NCBI GenBank assembly: GCA_040007035.1
Contig: JBDTVU010000010.1
Span: 1-46,356 of the forward strand
Reading direction: 5' to 3'
DNA: 46,356 nucleotides
Source: CAIWHR01 sp040007035
GTDB lineage: Bacteria > Pseudomonadota > Gammaproteobacteria > Burkholderiales > Casimicrobiaceae
The position numbers were made by a program, and so were the translations under genes. Positions 25,023-32,623 of this stretch are shown piece after piece. The first letter of the stretch is position 1. Each line of letters begins with the position of its first letter. The notes beneath the pieces are model-generated. The model was not told the origin of the DNA and did not search any database. It saw only the letters and a list, made by a program, of their open reading frames with translations.

Positions 25023-26012
25023 TTACTTCATCGCGTTGATCTTGTCCAGCAGTCCCGGCGGCCAGGTCTTCGCTTCGTCCGAGGCGAGATACACCTTCTG
25101 CGCGTACGCCCGGAACGCATTGACGTCCGGCGCATACACGTCGAGTCCCTGCTTCTTGAAGCCGTCGGCGAGCTCGGTCTCGCGCTTCAGATGCTCGGCC
25201 ACGCTCCACGCAATGGCCTTGTCGGCCGCCGCCTGGAAGTTCTTCTGCTTCGCGGGCGACATGCCGTTCCAGGTCTTCATGTTCACCGTGAGCAGGTCGA
25301 ATCCGATGAGGTGCGAAGTCAGCACGACCTGCGACATCACCTCGTAGAACTTCATGTTCTGCACGTTCGGGAGCGGATTGTCCTGGCCGTCGATCGCGCC
25401 GGTCTGCAGCCCCGTGTACGTCTCGGCATAGGCCATCGGCGTCGGATTGGCGCCGAGCGACCGGCCGAGAAGCTGCCACGCATCGCCGGGCGGCATCCGC
25501 AGCTTGATGCCCGCCATGTCGGCGGGCGTGTTGATCTTCTTCCTGGGCTTGAGGCCGACCTGCCGGGTGCCGAAAAACGTCGGACCGAGGATCTTCACCT
25601 TGAGCTGGTCCTCGGCCATCTTCTTCATCTGCGCGCCCAGGTCACCCGCGAAGAACGCGGTCAGATGGTTGGCGTCGCGGAACAGGTAGGCCGACGTGAG
25701 GATCGACCAGGCGGGAATCTGCTTCGAGATATCCTGCGGCGCGATGTTGCCGATCTCCAGGTTGTCGCGCTCAAGGGCGACGAGCTCGGTGCCCTGCTTG
25801 AACATGGTGCCGCCGAGGAAGGTCTCGACCTTGTAATCGGCCTCGATTTCCTTCGCGAACATCTTGATCATGTCCGCGCGGATGTCCTTGTCCGAAAATA
25901 CGGCCGAGAAGCGCAGCGTCGGCTTGTCCTGCGCCCAGGCGGGCACTGCCTGCGTCGCGGCCAGCGCGGCGCCGGCCTTGATCAGCGTACGACGGTCGAT
26001 CTTGAAGTCCAT
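25023..26012 (-). CDS. dctP: TRAP transporter substrate-binding protein (DctP-like)
   Basis: 329 residues. The N-terminus carries a twin-arginine-like signal (D-R-R-T-L-I-K-A-G then a hydrophobic stretch ending A-W-A-Q, cut near 27), so export may be Tat-dependent. The mature protein shows DctP features: G-G-T-M-F-K-Q-G-T-E-L near 65, L-G-A-N-P-T-P-M-A-Y-A-E-T-Y-T-G-L-Q-T-G-A-I-D-G-Q-D-N-P near 190-217 with the family Arg in K-L-R-M-P, which usually salt-bridges a carboxylate ligand. It delivers an organic acid to DctQM. GAGGAG precedes the start. TetR lies 34 bases upstream in the same direction. Confidence 0.92.
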   Translation of the reverse strand: MDFKIDRRTLIKAGAALAATQAVPAWAQDKPTLRFSAVFSDKDIRADMIKMFAKEIEADYKVETFLGGTMFKQGTELVALERDNLEIGNIAPQDISKQIPAWSILTSAYLFRDANHLTAFFAGDLGAQMKKMAEDQLKVKILGPTFFGTRQVGLKPRKKINTPADMAGIKLRMPPGDAWQLLGRSLGANPTPMAYAETYTGLQTGAIDGQDNPLPNVQNMKFYEVMSQVVLTSHLIGFDLLTVNMKTWNGMSPAKQKNFQAAADKAIAWSVAEHLKRETELADGFKKQGLDVYAPDVNAFRAYAQKVYLASDEAKTWPPGLLDKINAMK

Positions 26013-26046
26013 GGTCTTCTCCTCGATGAAGATTGCAACTACGCGG

Positions 26047-26715
26047 CTAACACGTTGACGCGGGCCCGAGCCACCTCAGGATCATGTCCGCCACCATCCG
26101 GCGGCGCTGCGGCACATCTCCCTTGGCGCCCATGGCCCGCTGGAAGAGGGCGCCGAAGGTGTACTGGTTCGTGACGTTGAACATCCCCAAGGCGGCGATC
26201 GCCATGTGGACATCGATCGGATCGAGGTCGGCCCGGAAGTCCCCGTCGGCCTGGCCCCGCGCGATCACGGCGCCGAGCATCAGGACGATGGGCCGGTTGA
26301 TCGTGCGCAGCGCCGGGAACTTCCTCATGTGCCGGCCCTTCGCCTGATTCTCGGCCACCACGAGCCGCACGAAGTACTCGTGCTCGACGTAATAGTTGTA
26401 GGTGAACTCGACGATGCGGCGCATCGCCTCGACCGGCGGCATGTGGTCCAGGTGGAGCCGGTTCTCGGCTTCGCGGATCTCGGCATACACGCGCTCGAGC
26501 ACGGCGAGGTACAGCTTCTCCTTGCTGCCGAAGTAGTAGTTGATCAGCGCCCGCGTGGTGTTCGTGCGCGCCGCGACGGCGTCCATGCTTGCGCCCTTGT
26601 AGCCGCGCAACGCGAACTCCGCGATCGCCGCCGCCAGGATCCGCGCGCGATTGGCCTCCGGGGCCTTGGGCTTGCGCATCGCCGCGGAACGTACCGTCGT
26701 GACCTGCAGTGCCAT
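26047..26715 (-). CDS. TetR-family transcriptional regulator
   Basis: 222 residues. The N-terminal DNA-binding domain (about 19-65) has the TetR pattern R-A-R-I-L-A-A-A-I-x-E-F-A-L-R-G-Y-K-G-A-S-M-D-A-V-A followed by the recognition helix T-R-A-L-I-N-Y-Y-F-G-S-K-E-K-L-Y. The C-terminal part is the ligand-binding and dimer domain. The start is uncertain between M1 and M13; neither has a good ribosome site. It lies between the TIM-barrel gene and dctP in the same direction and is a good candidate repressor of the TRAP-dehydrogenase genes. An imperfect dyad TTGGCGAAGTCGCAA at about 26730-26744, just before its start, could be an operator. Confidence 0.9.
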   Translation of the reverse strand: MALQVTTVRSAAMRKPKAPEANRARILAAAIAEFALRGYKGASMDAVAARTNTTRALINYYFGSKEKLYLAVLERVYAEIREAENRLHLDHMPPVEAMRRIVEFTYNYYVEHEYFVRLVVAENQAKGRHMRKFPALRTINRPIVLMLGAVIARGQADGDFRADLDPIDVHMAIAALGMFNVTNQYTFGALFQRAMGAKGDVPQRRRMVADMILRWLGPASTC

Positions 26716-26872
26716 CGAGAGTCCCGAAATTGGCGAAGTCGCAAGGAAAATTTAGCAGGTCCGTCAATTCACGGCAAGCCGGCGGCATGATGCGCCGCAG
26801 CATGTCGGTCGCTTCAGCAGGAGACCCGGGCGCCGGCGTCGACCGGCCCCGCCAAGAGGTCGGCCGAGCGCT

Positions 26873-27700
26873 TCATGCCGCGAGCTCCATGGCGTGCGTG
26901 GCGAGGTAGGTCTTCGCCGACTCCAGGCAGCGGAACGCGTGCTCGGCGTAGCCCAGCTCGTGCGCGCGATCGAGGTGCGGCAGCTCGATCGAATAGGGCA
27001 CGCGCGGAATGTGCCGAAGAATGTCCGCGACGTCGATGCCGCCCTCGCCAAGGTAGAGCCGCGCCTCCCTCAACACGTGGACCATCTCGTCGCGGTCGGC
27101 CGGAATCTCGGCCGACGCGTCGCAGATCTGCGCGAAATGGAACCACCCGCGCGGCACCGCGGCGAGCTCCGCGGCCTTGTCCCGCGCACGGTGGAAGTGG
27201 TGGGTGTCGATCATCAGGCCGGCGTTGTCGCGGTTGACCGTGCGCAGCACGTCGAGCGCGCCGGCGAGGTCGCGGACCGCGGCGATGGGCACCGACTCCA
27301 GGTCGACCGTCAAGCCGAACGGTTTCGCGAGGTCGCAGATCTCGGCGAACTTGTCGAGGTAGAACGCCCGGTCGGCCGACCAGATCGAGGACAGTACCGC
27401 CCGCGCGCCCAGCTCGGCGCCGATCTCGAACTCCGGCACATAGGTGCGGGGATCGACGCCGTCCTTGACGCGCGCGAGCTCGATGTCGTGCAGCTTGAGG
27501 CCGGTGTCCGCGAGCGCGCGCCGCGTCTGCCTGAGGAGCTCGGGATTGCCGGCGAACCCGTAGTTCGGCTCTCCCGGCAACCCGAGGAAGATCGTCCGCA
27601 GGCTCACGTAGTCGTAGCCGGCACGCGCTGCGACATAGATCATCTCCGGAGGCGGACACCCCATCACCGTGAGGTGCGCCAGCGAGAATTCGTGTTTCAC
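26873..27700 (-). CDS. Sugar phosphate isomerase/epimerase-type TIM barrel
   Basis: 275 residues starting at a GTG (27700) preceded by GAGGAGG, which decides the start; an ATG 38 codons upstream would add an unlikely Arg/Pro-rich extension. The protein is an AP-endonuclease-2-type TIM barrel with a full set of likely metal ligands: Glu135 (V-D-L-E-S), Asp165 with His168 (I-D-T-H-H-F-H), Gln191 (F-A-Q-I-C-D) and Glu239 (S-I-E-L-P). The fold covers xylose isomerase-like epimerases, hydroxypyruvate isomerases and 3-dehydroshikimate dehydratases. It lies between the ThDP enzyme and the TetR gene. Compared with the QuiC-like barrel at 34578-35468, this one keeps the complete ligand set. Confidence 0.85.
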   Translation of the reverse strand: MKHEFSLAHLTVMGCPPPEMIYVAARAGYDYVSLRTIFLGLPGEPNYGFAGNPELLRQTRRALADTGLKLHDIELARVKDGVDPRTYVPEFEIGAELGARAVLSSIWSADRAFYLDKFAEICDLAKPFGLTVDLESVPIAAVRDLAGALDVLRTVNRDNAGLMIDTHHFHRARDKAAELAAVPRGWFHFAQICDASAEIPADRDEMVHVLREARLYLGEGGIDVADILRHIPRVPYSIELPHLDRAHELGYAEHAFRCLESAKTYLATHAMELAA

Positions 27701-27840
27701 CTTGACCTCCTCGGCGGTTGGGCGGCGCCCGGTCGAGGCAGGCGGTACGCCTTTGTGGCGGTTCGGCATCCCCGCACCGGTCGTGCGGGCGTGTTCACGC
27801 AGGTTCTGGTCCATGGCTGCTTCCAGGGTTGGTTCACCGG

Positions 27841-29610
27841 CTACTCGCCGCCGGTCGCAACGTGGTGCACCTTCTTGCCCGGCGAGTAGATGTCCATGAT
27901 GTTCCAGTGGCCCGCCGTGGGCACCGGCTCGTTCTTCATGTACACGTCGAGGACCACCGGACGTTTCGACTTGATCGCCTTTACCAGCGCAGGCTTGAAC
28001 TCCGCCGCGGACGCGACCTTGACGCCGTCCACTCCGTACGCGCGCGCGATGGCCGCGTAATCGGGCGACCACGACTTGCCGTCCTTCTCGAACACCGTGC
28101 CGAACGTGGTGCCGTAGTGCGCGGCCTCGAGGCCGGCGATGGTGCCGAACGCGTGGTTGTTCATGATCACCCAGACGGCGGCGATGTGCTCCTCGGCCGC
28201 CGTGGCGAGCATCGCCGGGTTCTGGCCGAAGCCGCCGTCGCCGATCAGCGCGACGACCACGCGATCCGGACAGGCGATCTTCACGCCGAGCGCCGCCGGC
28301 GCGCCGAAGCCCATCGTCGCATAGCCGCCGGGGGTGTAGATCGTGCCGGGCTCGTAGATCGGAAACTGCTGGCCGACGCCGTTCTTGTTCCAGCCCACGT
28401 CGGTGCAGATCAGCGCATCGCGCGGCAGCACGGCGCGCACGTCGGCCAGGATGCGTTCGGGGCGCATCGGCCACGCGTCGCTCGCCATCGCCTTCCTGTT
28501 GCCGGCGACGAAGGTCTTGCGGTTTGCGGCCATTTCTGCGAGCAGCTTGTCCCGCTTGACGCCCTTCGGCGCGACCTTGCGCGCGACGCGGTTCAGCACC
28601 CTCAGCGCTTCGCCGAGGTCGGCCACTGCGCCGATCGCCACCGGATAGTTGCGGCCGAGCTCGGCCGGGTCGATGTCGATGTGGATCAGCTTCGTCGGCG
28701 GGAAGTTGAACGTGAATTCCCTCTCCCACGAACTGCAGTCGGCCTCGGAGAAGCGCGTGCCGAGGCCGAGGATCCAGTCGGCACCCTTGCACTTGTCGTT
28801 GATGAACTTCGTGCCCCAGAAGCCGGTCATGCCGAGGATCAGCGGATGGTCGTCCGGCAGCGCGCCCTTGCCCATCAGCGAGTGCGCGACCGGCAGCGAC
28901 AGGTGCTCGGCGAATTCGCGCATTTCCTTCGCCGCGTTCGCGAGCAGGATGCCGCCGCCGACGTAGAGCAGCGGCGTCTTCGCGGCGAGAAGCTGGCGGA
29001 CGATCTTCTCCGCGGTCTCGTCGTCGAGCGAAGGCTTCTGCAGCGTCCTGGCGTTCAGCTGCACGCGCTTCCACAACCCGACGTCGATCGCTTTCGAGAA
29101 GATGTCCATCGGTACGTCGACCAGCACCGGTCCCGGGCGGCCACTCTCGGCGAGCGCGAACGCCTTCTCGATGATCTCGGGGAAGAGGTGCGGCGAGTCG
29201 ACCCGCCACGCACGCTTGACGAACGGGCGGTAGATCTCGTACTGCGACGCGTCGGCATGCAGGTTCACTTCCTGGTGCGGGTGCTTGCCGTAGTAGTGCG
29301 TCGGCACGTCGCCGGCGATCACCACCATCGGGATCGAGTCGAGCGCGGCGTTGGCAACACCCGTCGCCGCGTTGGTGAGGCCGGGACTCAGGTGCGTCAG
29401 CAGGACCGAGGCCTTGTTCGTGGCGCGCGCGTAGCCGTCGGCGGCGTGCGCGGCGACCTGCTCGTGGCGGGTGTTGATGAACTTGATCTTCCTGCTCTTC
29501 GACAGCGCGGCCAGCACCGCGATGTTGGTATGGCCGCAGAGGCCGAAGACGTGCTCGATGCCACGGGCCTCGAGATACGTCACCAGTTGGTTGGCAATCT
29601 GGTCCTTCAT
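27841..29610 (-). CDS. ThDP-dependent enzyme of the acetolactate synthase-like superfamily
   Basis: 589 residues with the three domains of this family. The catalytic glutamate lies in R-H-E-Q (Glu50), the ThDP/Mg motif begins G-D-G at 457-459 and closes with N-N at 484-485, and the central domain (about 195-345) has the L-I-H-I-D-I-D-P signature. Such enzymes decarboxylate 2-oxo acids and release an aldehyde or join the intermediate to a second substrate. It is not a convincing Xsc by memory comparison, and there is no regulatory subunit gene as for true acetolactate synthase. GAGGAG precedes the start at 29610. It lies between a citryl-CoA-lyase-like gene and a TIM-barrel gene, 53 and 140 bases away. 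Confidence 0.88.
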   Translation of the reverse strand: MKDQIANQLVTYLEARGIEHVFGLCGHTNIAVLAALSKSRKIKFINTRHEQVAAHAADGYARATNKASVLLTHLSPGLTNAATGVANAALDSIPMVVIAGDVPTHYYGKHPHQEVNLHADASQYEIYRPFVKRAWRVDSPHLFPEIIEKAFALAESGRPGPVLVDVPMDIFSKAIDVGLWKRVQLNARTLQKPSLDDETAEKIVRQLLAAKTPLLYVGGGILLANAAKEMREFAEHLSLPVAHSLMGKGALPDDHPLILGMTGFWGTKFINDKCKGADWILGLGTRFSEADCSSWEREFTFNFPPTKLIHIDIDPAELGRNYPVAIGAVADLGEALRVLNRVARKVAPKGVKRDKLLAEMAANRKTFVAGNRKAMASDAWPMRPERILADVRAVLPRDALICTDVGWNKNGVGQQFPIYEPGTIYTPGGYATMGFGAPAALGVKIACPDRVVVALIGDGGFGQNPAMLATAAEEHIAAVWVIMNNHAFGTIAGLEAAHYGTTFGTVFEKDGKSWSPDYAAIARAYGVDGVKVASAAEFKPALVKAIKSKRPVVLDVYMKNEPVPTAGHWNIMDIYSPGKKVHHVATGGE

Positions 29611-29663
29611 CGGGGGCTCCTCAGGTCCTTCGGTCCGCGGACACGGCCGCGGGATCGTTTCGT

Positions 29664-30518
29664 TCAGTCGCTTCCGCGCGCGGCGGGATCGGGCACGGCG
29701 CGACGCGCCGGCCCGCTGTAACGGTACGGAATCTCCTTCGGCATCGGCCCCATGATGCGGCGACCGCGCTGCTTCTGCTCCCACGCGTGGGCGAGGATGC
29801 CGACCGCCCGAGACAGGATGAACAGCCCCCGCCCGAGCTCCGGCTCGAATCCCAGCTCGCAGAAGATGACGGCGGTGATGCCGTCGATGTTCATCGGGAT
29901 GTGGCGGCCGGTGATGCCCTCGAGGGCGTCTTCCACCGCGTGGCCGATCGCCGCCCATCGCCCGGAAACAACGCCTGCGGCGACCGCCTTCTCGACAAGA
30001 CCGAACAGCGGCGCCGTCCGCGGGTCGACCGGATGGAAGCGGTGACCGAACCCGGGGACGATCTTCTCGCCGGCCTCGCGCTGGCGCCGGATGACGGCGG
30101 TCGCCGTCGCGACGAGGTCGCCGTTCTCACCGGCCTCCGCGTCGATCGCCCGATAGAGCTCCATGCATTGCTGTCCGGCACCGCCGTGGATGTCGTCGAG
30201 CACGTTGATCGCGGACGCCATCGCGCCGTTGACCGGCAGCCCGCAGGTGACCGCCATCCGCGCAATCGCGATCGACGGCGCGTGCGGGCCGTGGTCCACG
30301 CCCGGCACCATCGCCGCCTCGAGCAGGTCGGCCTGTCCCGGCGAAGGCAGCTCGCCGCGCAGCATCAGCCAGATCATCTCCGGAAAGCGCGCGCGGCCGA
30401 TCAGCTCCTCGATCGGATAGCCGCGGATCGCGATCTTGCCCGGATGGATGTCGATGATCGACGTGTCCCACCAGGCGGAGGCGTCGGCGAGGATTTCTTC
30501 GGGTTTCTTCGTCGGCAT
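29664..30518 (-). CDS. Citrate synthase-fold protein, citryl-CoA lyase-like
   Basis: 284 residues, about the size of a stand-alone citryl-CoA lyase and much shorter than citrate synthase (about 430). Conserved elements are H-G-G-A-G-Q-Q (His111), P-G-F-G-H-R (His159) and the C-terminal E-L-G-F-E-P-E-L-G-R-G-L-F-I-L-S-R-A-V-G-I-L-A-H, matching the lyase domain of ATP-citrate lyase. Such enzymes cleave or form a 3-hydroxy-3-carboxyacyl-CoA C-C bond. With a ThDP enzyme and an acylating dehydrogenase as neighbours it probably handles an acyl-CoA made by the latter. The start at 30518 lacks a clear ribosome site; slightly longer versions are possible. Confidence 0.82.
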   Translation of the reverse strand: MPTKKPEEILADASAWWDTSIIDIHPGKIAIRGYPIEELIGRARFPEMIWLMLRGELPSPGQADLLEAAMVPGVDHGPHAPSIAIARMAVTCGLPVNGAMASAINVLDDIHGGAGQQCMELYRAIDAEAGENGDLVATATAVIRRQREAGEKIVPGFGHRFHPVDPRTAPLFGLVEKAVAAGVVSGRWAAIGHAVEDALEGITGRHIPMNIDGITAVIFCELGFEPELGRGLFILSRAVGILAHAWEQKQRGRRIMGPMPKEIPYRYSGPARRAVPDPAARGSD

Positions 30519-30568
30519 GGCGTCGGTCGCGGCAGTTCGGTTGACGGAGTGTTTGCGCGGCACGGCGT

Positions 30569-32020
30569 TCAGGTGGTGATGGTCTCGACCTCGGCTTCGA
30601 CTTCGAGCGCCCGGTCGTAGAACGCGCCGAACAGTTCCTCGTCGGACGGCTTGTCTTCCTTGATCGGCACCGACACCCACGTCGTGTTGAGGTAGTGCTT
30701 GAGGTGCACGTTCTCGGAGATGATGTTGCCGCCCCAGGTGCCGCAGCCCAGGCTCGACGTCATCGGCATGCCGTTGTTGAACGCACCGGCGTTCGCCTTC
30801 GACTGCGGCTGGCGGACCATGATCCGCGACACCGGCGCCGCCATCGCAAGCCGGTGGATGTGGTCCTGGTCGAACGAGTAGATGCCGCAGGAGTGGCCCT
30901 TGCCGCCGACCTCGTAGACGGCGCGCATCATGTCCAGCGCCTGGTCGAAGCCCTTGTACTTGTAGACGGCGAGCAGCGTGGTGAGCTTCTCGCTCGAGAA
31001 GTGGTGTTCACGGCCGATGCCGTCGCCGTGGACGATGATGAACTTGCGGTCGGCCGGGATCTCGAAGCCGGCGGCCTTGGCGAGCTGCTGCGGCGCGATG
31101 GCCACCGTCTCCACGGTGCGGTGACGCTCGTCGTCCCACATGGTCTTGCGCAGCATTTCCTTCTGCGCCGGCGTCGCCAGGTAACCGCCCTCGGCCTGCA
31201 GCTGCGCGAGCAGCTTGTCGAAGATCGACGCCTCGATGATCAGGTTGCCGTCGGCCGAGCAGCCGGAACCGAAGTCGGACGTCTTCGACAGCCGGGTGTT
31301 GCGCGCCGCTTCCTCGATGTTGGCGGTTTCGTCGATGATCATCGTCGAGTTGCCGGCGCCCACACCGTACGCGGGCGTGCCCGAGCTGTACGCCGCGCGC
31401 ACCATCGGCTGGCCGCCGGTGGCGACGATGAGGTCCGCGCGCGCCATCAGCGCCTGCGACATCGGGATGTTGACCTTGGTCAGGCACTGCAGGATGTCGG
31501 CCGGCGCGCCCTCGCGCTCGAGCGCATCCCGCATCAGGCGGACGGTCTCGAACGACGTCTTCTTCGAGCGCGGATGCGGCGAGAAGACGACGACGTCGCG
31601 CGCCTTGATGCCGTAGATCGCGTTGCCCGCGGGGGTCAGGTCCGGATTGGTCGTCGGCACGATGCACGCGACGATCCCCGCCGGCTTGCCGTACTTGACG
31701 ATGCCCTTCTCCGGCAGCTCCTCGATGATGCCGACGCTCTTCTGGCGCAGCGCGTCGCGCAGCACGCCGCGGATCTTCATCCGCTTGCCCATCCGGCTCA
31801 CCGCGTCGCCGAGGCCGCTCTCCTTGATCCCCATGTCGACCAGCCGCGTGAACGCATGCTTGTTGGCGACCGCCCACGCGACGGCCTGGCACAGTCGGTC
31901 CACGCGCGCCTGGTCGTAGGTCGCGATGATCGCGAGCGCCTTGTGCGCGCGCTCGAACACCTGGTCGAGCTCCTGCTGCTGCTCCTCGGTGATGCCTTTC
32001 TTCGATTCGGGGGCGGCCAT
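30569..32020 (-). CDS. CoA-acylating aldehyde dehydrogenase (SauS/EutE-like)
   Basis: 483 residues. The domain order is that of acylating aldehyde dehydrogenases: N-terminal Rossmann part with I-V-P-T-T-N-P (about 120-126), V-A-T-G-G-Q-P-M-V-R-A-A-Y-S-S-G-T-P-A near 199-216 and the catalytic Cys254 in G-S-G-C-S. These enzymes convert an aldehyde with CoA and NAD(P)+ to an acyl-CoA, or the reverse. The nearest type I recall is sulfoacetaldehyde dehydrogenase (SauS), but no sulfonate genes are seen, so the substrate is left open. GAGGA lies 6 bases before the ATG. It is the first gene of the long minus-strand series and faces a 603-base control region. Confidence 0.88.
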   Translation of the reverse strand: MAAPESKKGITEEQQQELDQVFERAHKALAIIATYDQARVDRLCQAVAWAVANKHAFTRLVDMGIKESGLGDAVSRMGKRMKIRGVLRDALRQKSVGIIEELPEKGIVKYGKPAGIVACIVPTTNPDLTPAGNAIYGIKARDVVVFSPHPRSKKTSFETVRLMRDALEREGAPADILQCLTKVNIPMSQALMARADLIVATGGQPMVRAAYSSGTPAYGVGAGNSTMIIDETANIEEAARNTRLSKTSDFGSGCSADGNLIIEASIFDKLLAQLQAEGGYLATPAQKEMLRKTMWDDERHRTVETVAIAPQQLAKAAGFEIPADRKFIIVHGDGIGREHHFSSEKLTTLLAVYKYKGFDQALDMMRAVYEVGGKGHSCGIYSFDQDHIHRLAMAAPVSRIMVRQPQSKANAGAFNNGMPMTSSLGCGTWGGNIISENVHLKHYLNTTWVSVPIKEDKPSDEELFGAFYDRALEVEAEVETITT

Positions 32021-32086
32021 CTGCGATCCTCGTCGTGGCTTCGGTTTCGGGCGCGCGCGGCACGGGGTGCGCGCCGCTCTGCCGGG

Positions 32087-32224
32087 TCAGGCGTTGTCGG
32101 TAACGGCAGGCAAAGGTGAAGTGGAACGTGCTGGGCGCACCGCGTGCGCCGACGGCGATGCCGATCGCGCGTCGCCCGGTCGAGCCGGAGCGAACGGGCC
32201 GAAGCCGGCGAGCCGCTGTTTCAT
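32087..32224 (-). CDS. Possible 45-residue leader peptide (weak)
   Basis: An ATG at 32224 is preceded on the minus strand by GGAGGAGGAG with a 9-base spacing, one of the best ribosome sites in the window. The encoded peptide (MKQRLAGFGPFAPARPGDAR...) is Pro/Ala/Arg-rich with no recognisable domain and ends 66 bases before the aldehyde dehydrogenase. It may be a translated leader or chance in GC-rich DNA. Confidence 0.18.
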   Translation of the reverse strand: MKQRLAGFGPFAPARPGDARSASPSAHAVRPARSTSPLPAVTDNA

Positions 32225-32428
32225 GATCCGAAACTCCTCCTCCGTCCGCGAATCCCGCGTCGAATCCGGATTCGCCGGAACCTGTATCCGTGCGAACCGC
32301 ATCGCAGGTCGTCTTCACCGCATCGCTGCCGGAGGGGCGCTGTCGGAAGCAGCGGCCCCGGCATCGCCCCGCGCTTCCGCAGCCCTTGTCGATCGCCTCT
32401 CACCGGGCCGTACGTCGAACGTGCACCA

Positions 32429-32458
32429 ACGATAGGATTTCGGCGGGGGGCGGGTCAA
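32429..32458 (-). promoter_or_regulatory. Candidate promoter for the aldehyde dehydrogenase series
   Basis: On the minus strand TTGACC (32458-32453), then an 18-base spacer, then TATCGT (32434-32429): 5/6 and 4/6 matches to the sigma-70 boxes. The leader would be about 400 bases. Confidence 0.35.
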
Positions 32459-32477
32459 GGTCGTATGCCGACGAAGT

Positions 32478-32492
32478 GTGCGATATACGCCC
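32478..32492. promoter_or_regulatory. PcaR-box-like element near iclR (weak)
   Basis: GTGCGATATACGCCC shares 9 of 13 core positions with the palindrome at 13910-13922 and 10 of 15 with the reverse complement of the PcaR site as I remember it. The left half TGCGAT is identical. It lies about 130 bases upstream of the iclR start. Confidence 0.35.
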
Positions 32493-32494
32493 AT

Positions 32495-32522
32495 AACTTT
32501 CGTTTTCGGCCGAACGTTTGTT
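32495..32522. promoter_or_regulatory. 28-bp inverted repeat, candidate operator
   Basis: Arms AACTTTCGTT (32495-32504) and AACGTTTGTT (32513-32522) are inverted copies apart from the central TTT of each arm; TTCGGCCGAA at 32505-32514 is a second, overlapping perfect palindrome. It ends at the possible -10 of iclR, where a bound regulator would block transcription. Confidence 0.4.
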
Positions 32523-32527
32523 ATATT
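32498..32527 (+). promoter_or_regulatory. Possible iclR promoter
   Basis: TATATT at 32522-32527 is a 5/6 match to a -10 box. The -35 position (TTTCGT at 32498-32503) is poor, compatible with an activator-dependent or autoregulated promoter. The untranslated leader to the ATG at 32624 would be about 90 bases. Confidence 0.28.
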
Positions 32528-32623
32528 TCGGACTGCAGCCCGGTGAAATCCGGGCAACCAGAATCCTTCCCGCCCAGCCGGGGCATCGGCAGCGACGGCG
32601 ATTACCCGACGCAAGGCACTCGG

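Larger units (their letters stand above)
32021..32623. other. 603-base divergent control region between the aldehyde dehydrogenase and iclR genes
   Basis: No solid gene is present. Its right half (about 32430-32530) is distinctly AT-richer than the surroundings and holds promoter-like boxes in both directions, a PcaR-box-like element and a 28-bp inverted repeat, all listed separately. The left half contains one short minus-strand frame with a strong ribosome site. This region probably controls both the minus-strand series and the plus-strand iclR block. Confidence 0.6.

Noticed and set aside
27701..27814. An upstream ATG extending the TIM-barrel protein at 26873-27700 by 38 residues
   Set aside because: The extension is Arg/Pro-rich, and a strong GAGGAGG site precedes the GTG at 27700.
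29635..29652. CCGCGG...CCGCGG hairpin between the citryl-CoA-lyase-like and ThDP genes as a terminator
   Set aside because: The stem is only 6 bp, of a short self-palindromic word that is common by chance at this GC content, and there is no U-run.
27841..32020. A sulfoacetaldehyde pathway (Xsc plus SauS)
   Set aside because: The ThDP enzyme does not resemble Xsc by memory comparison, and no phosphotransacetylase, sulfite exporter or sulfonate ligase gene is present.
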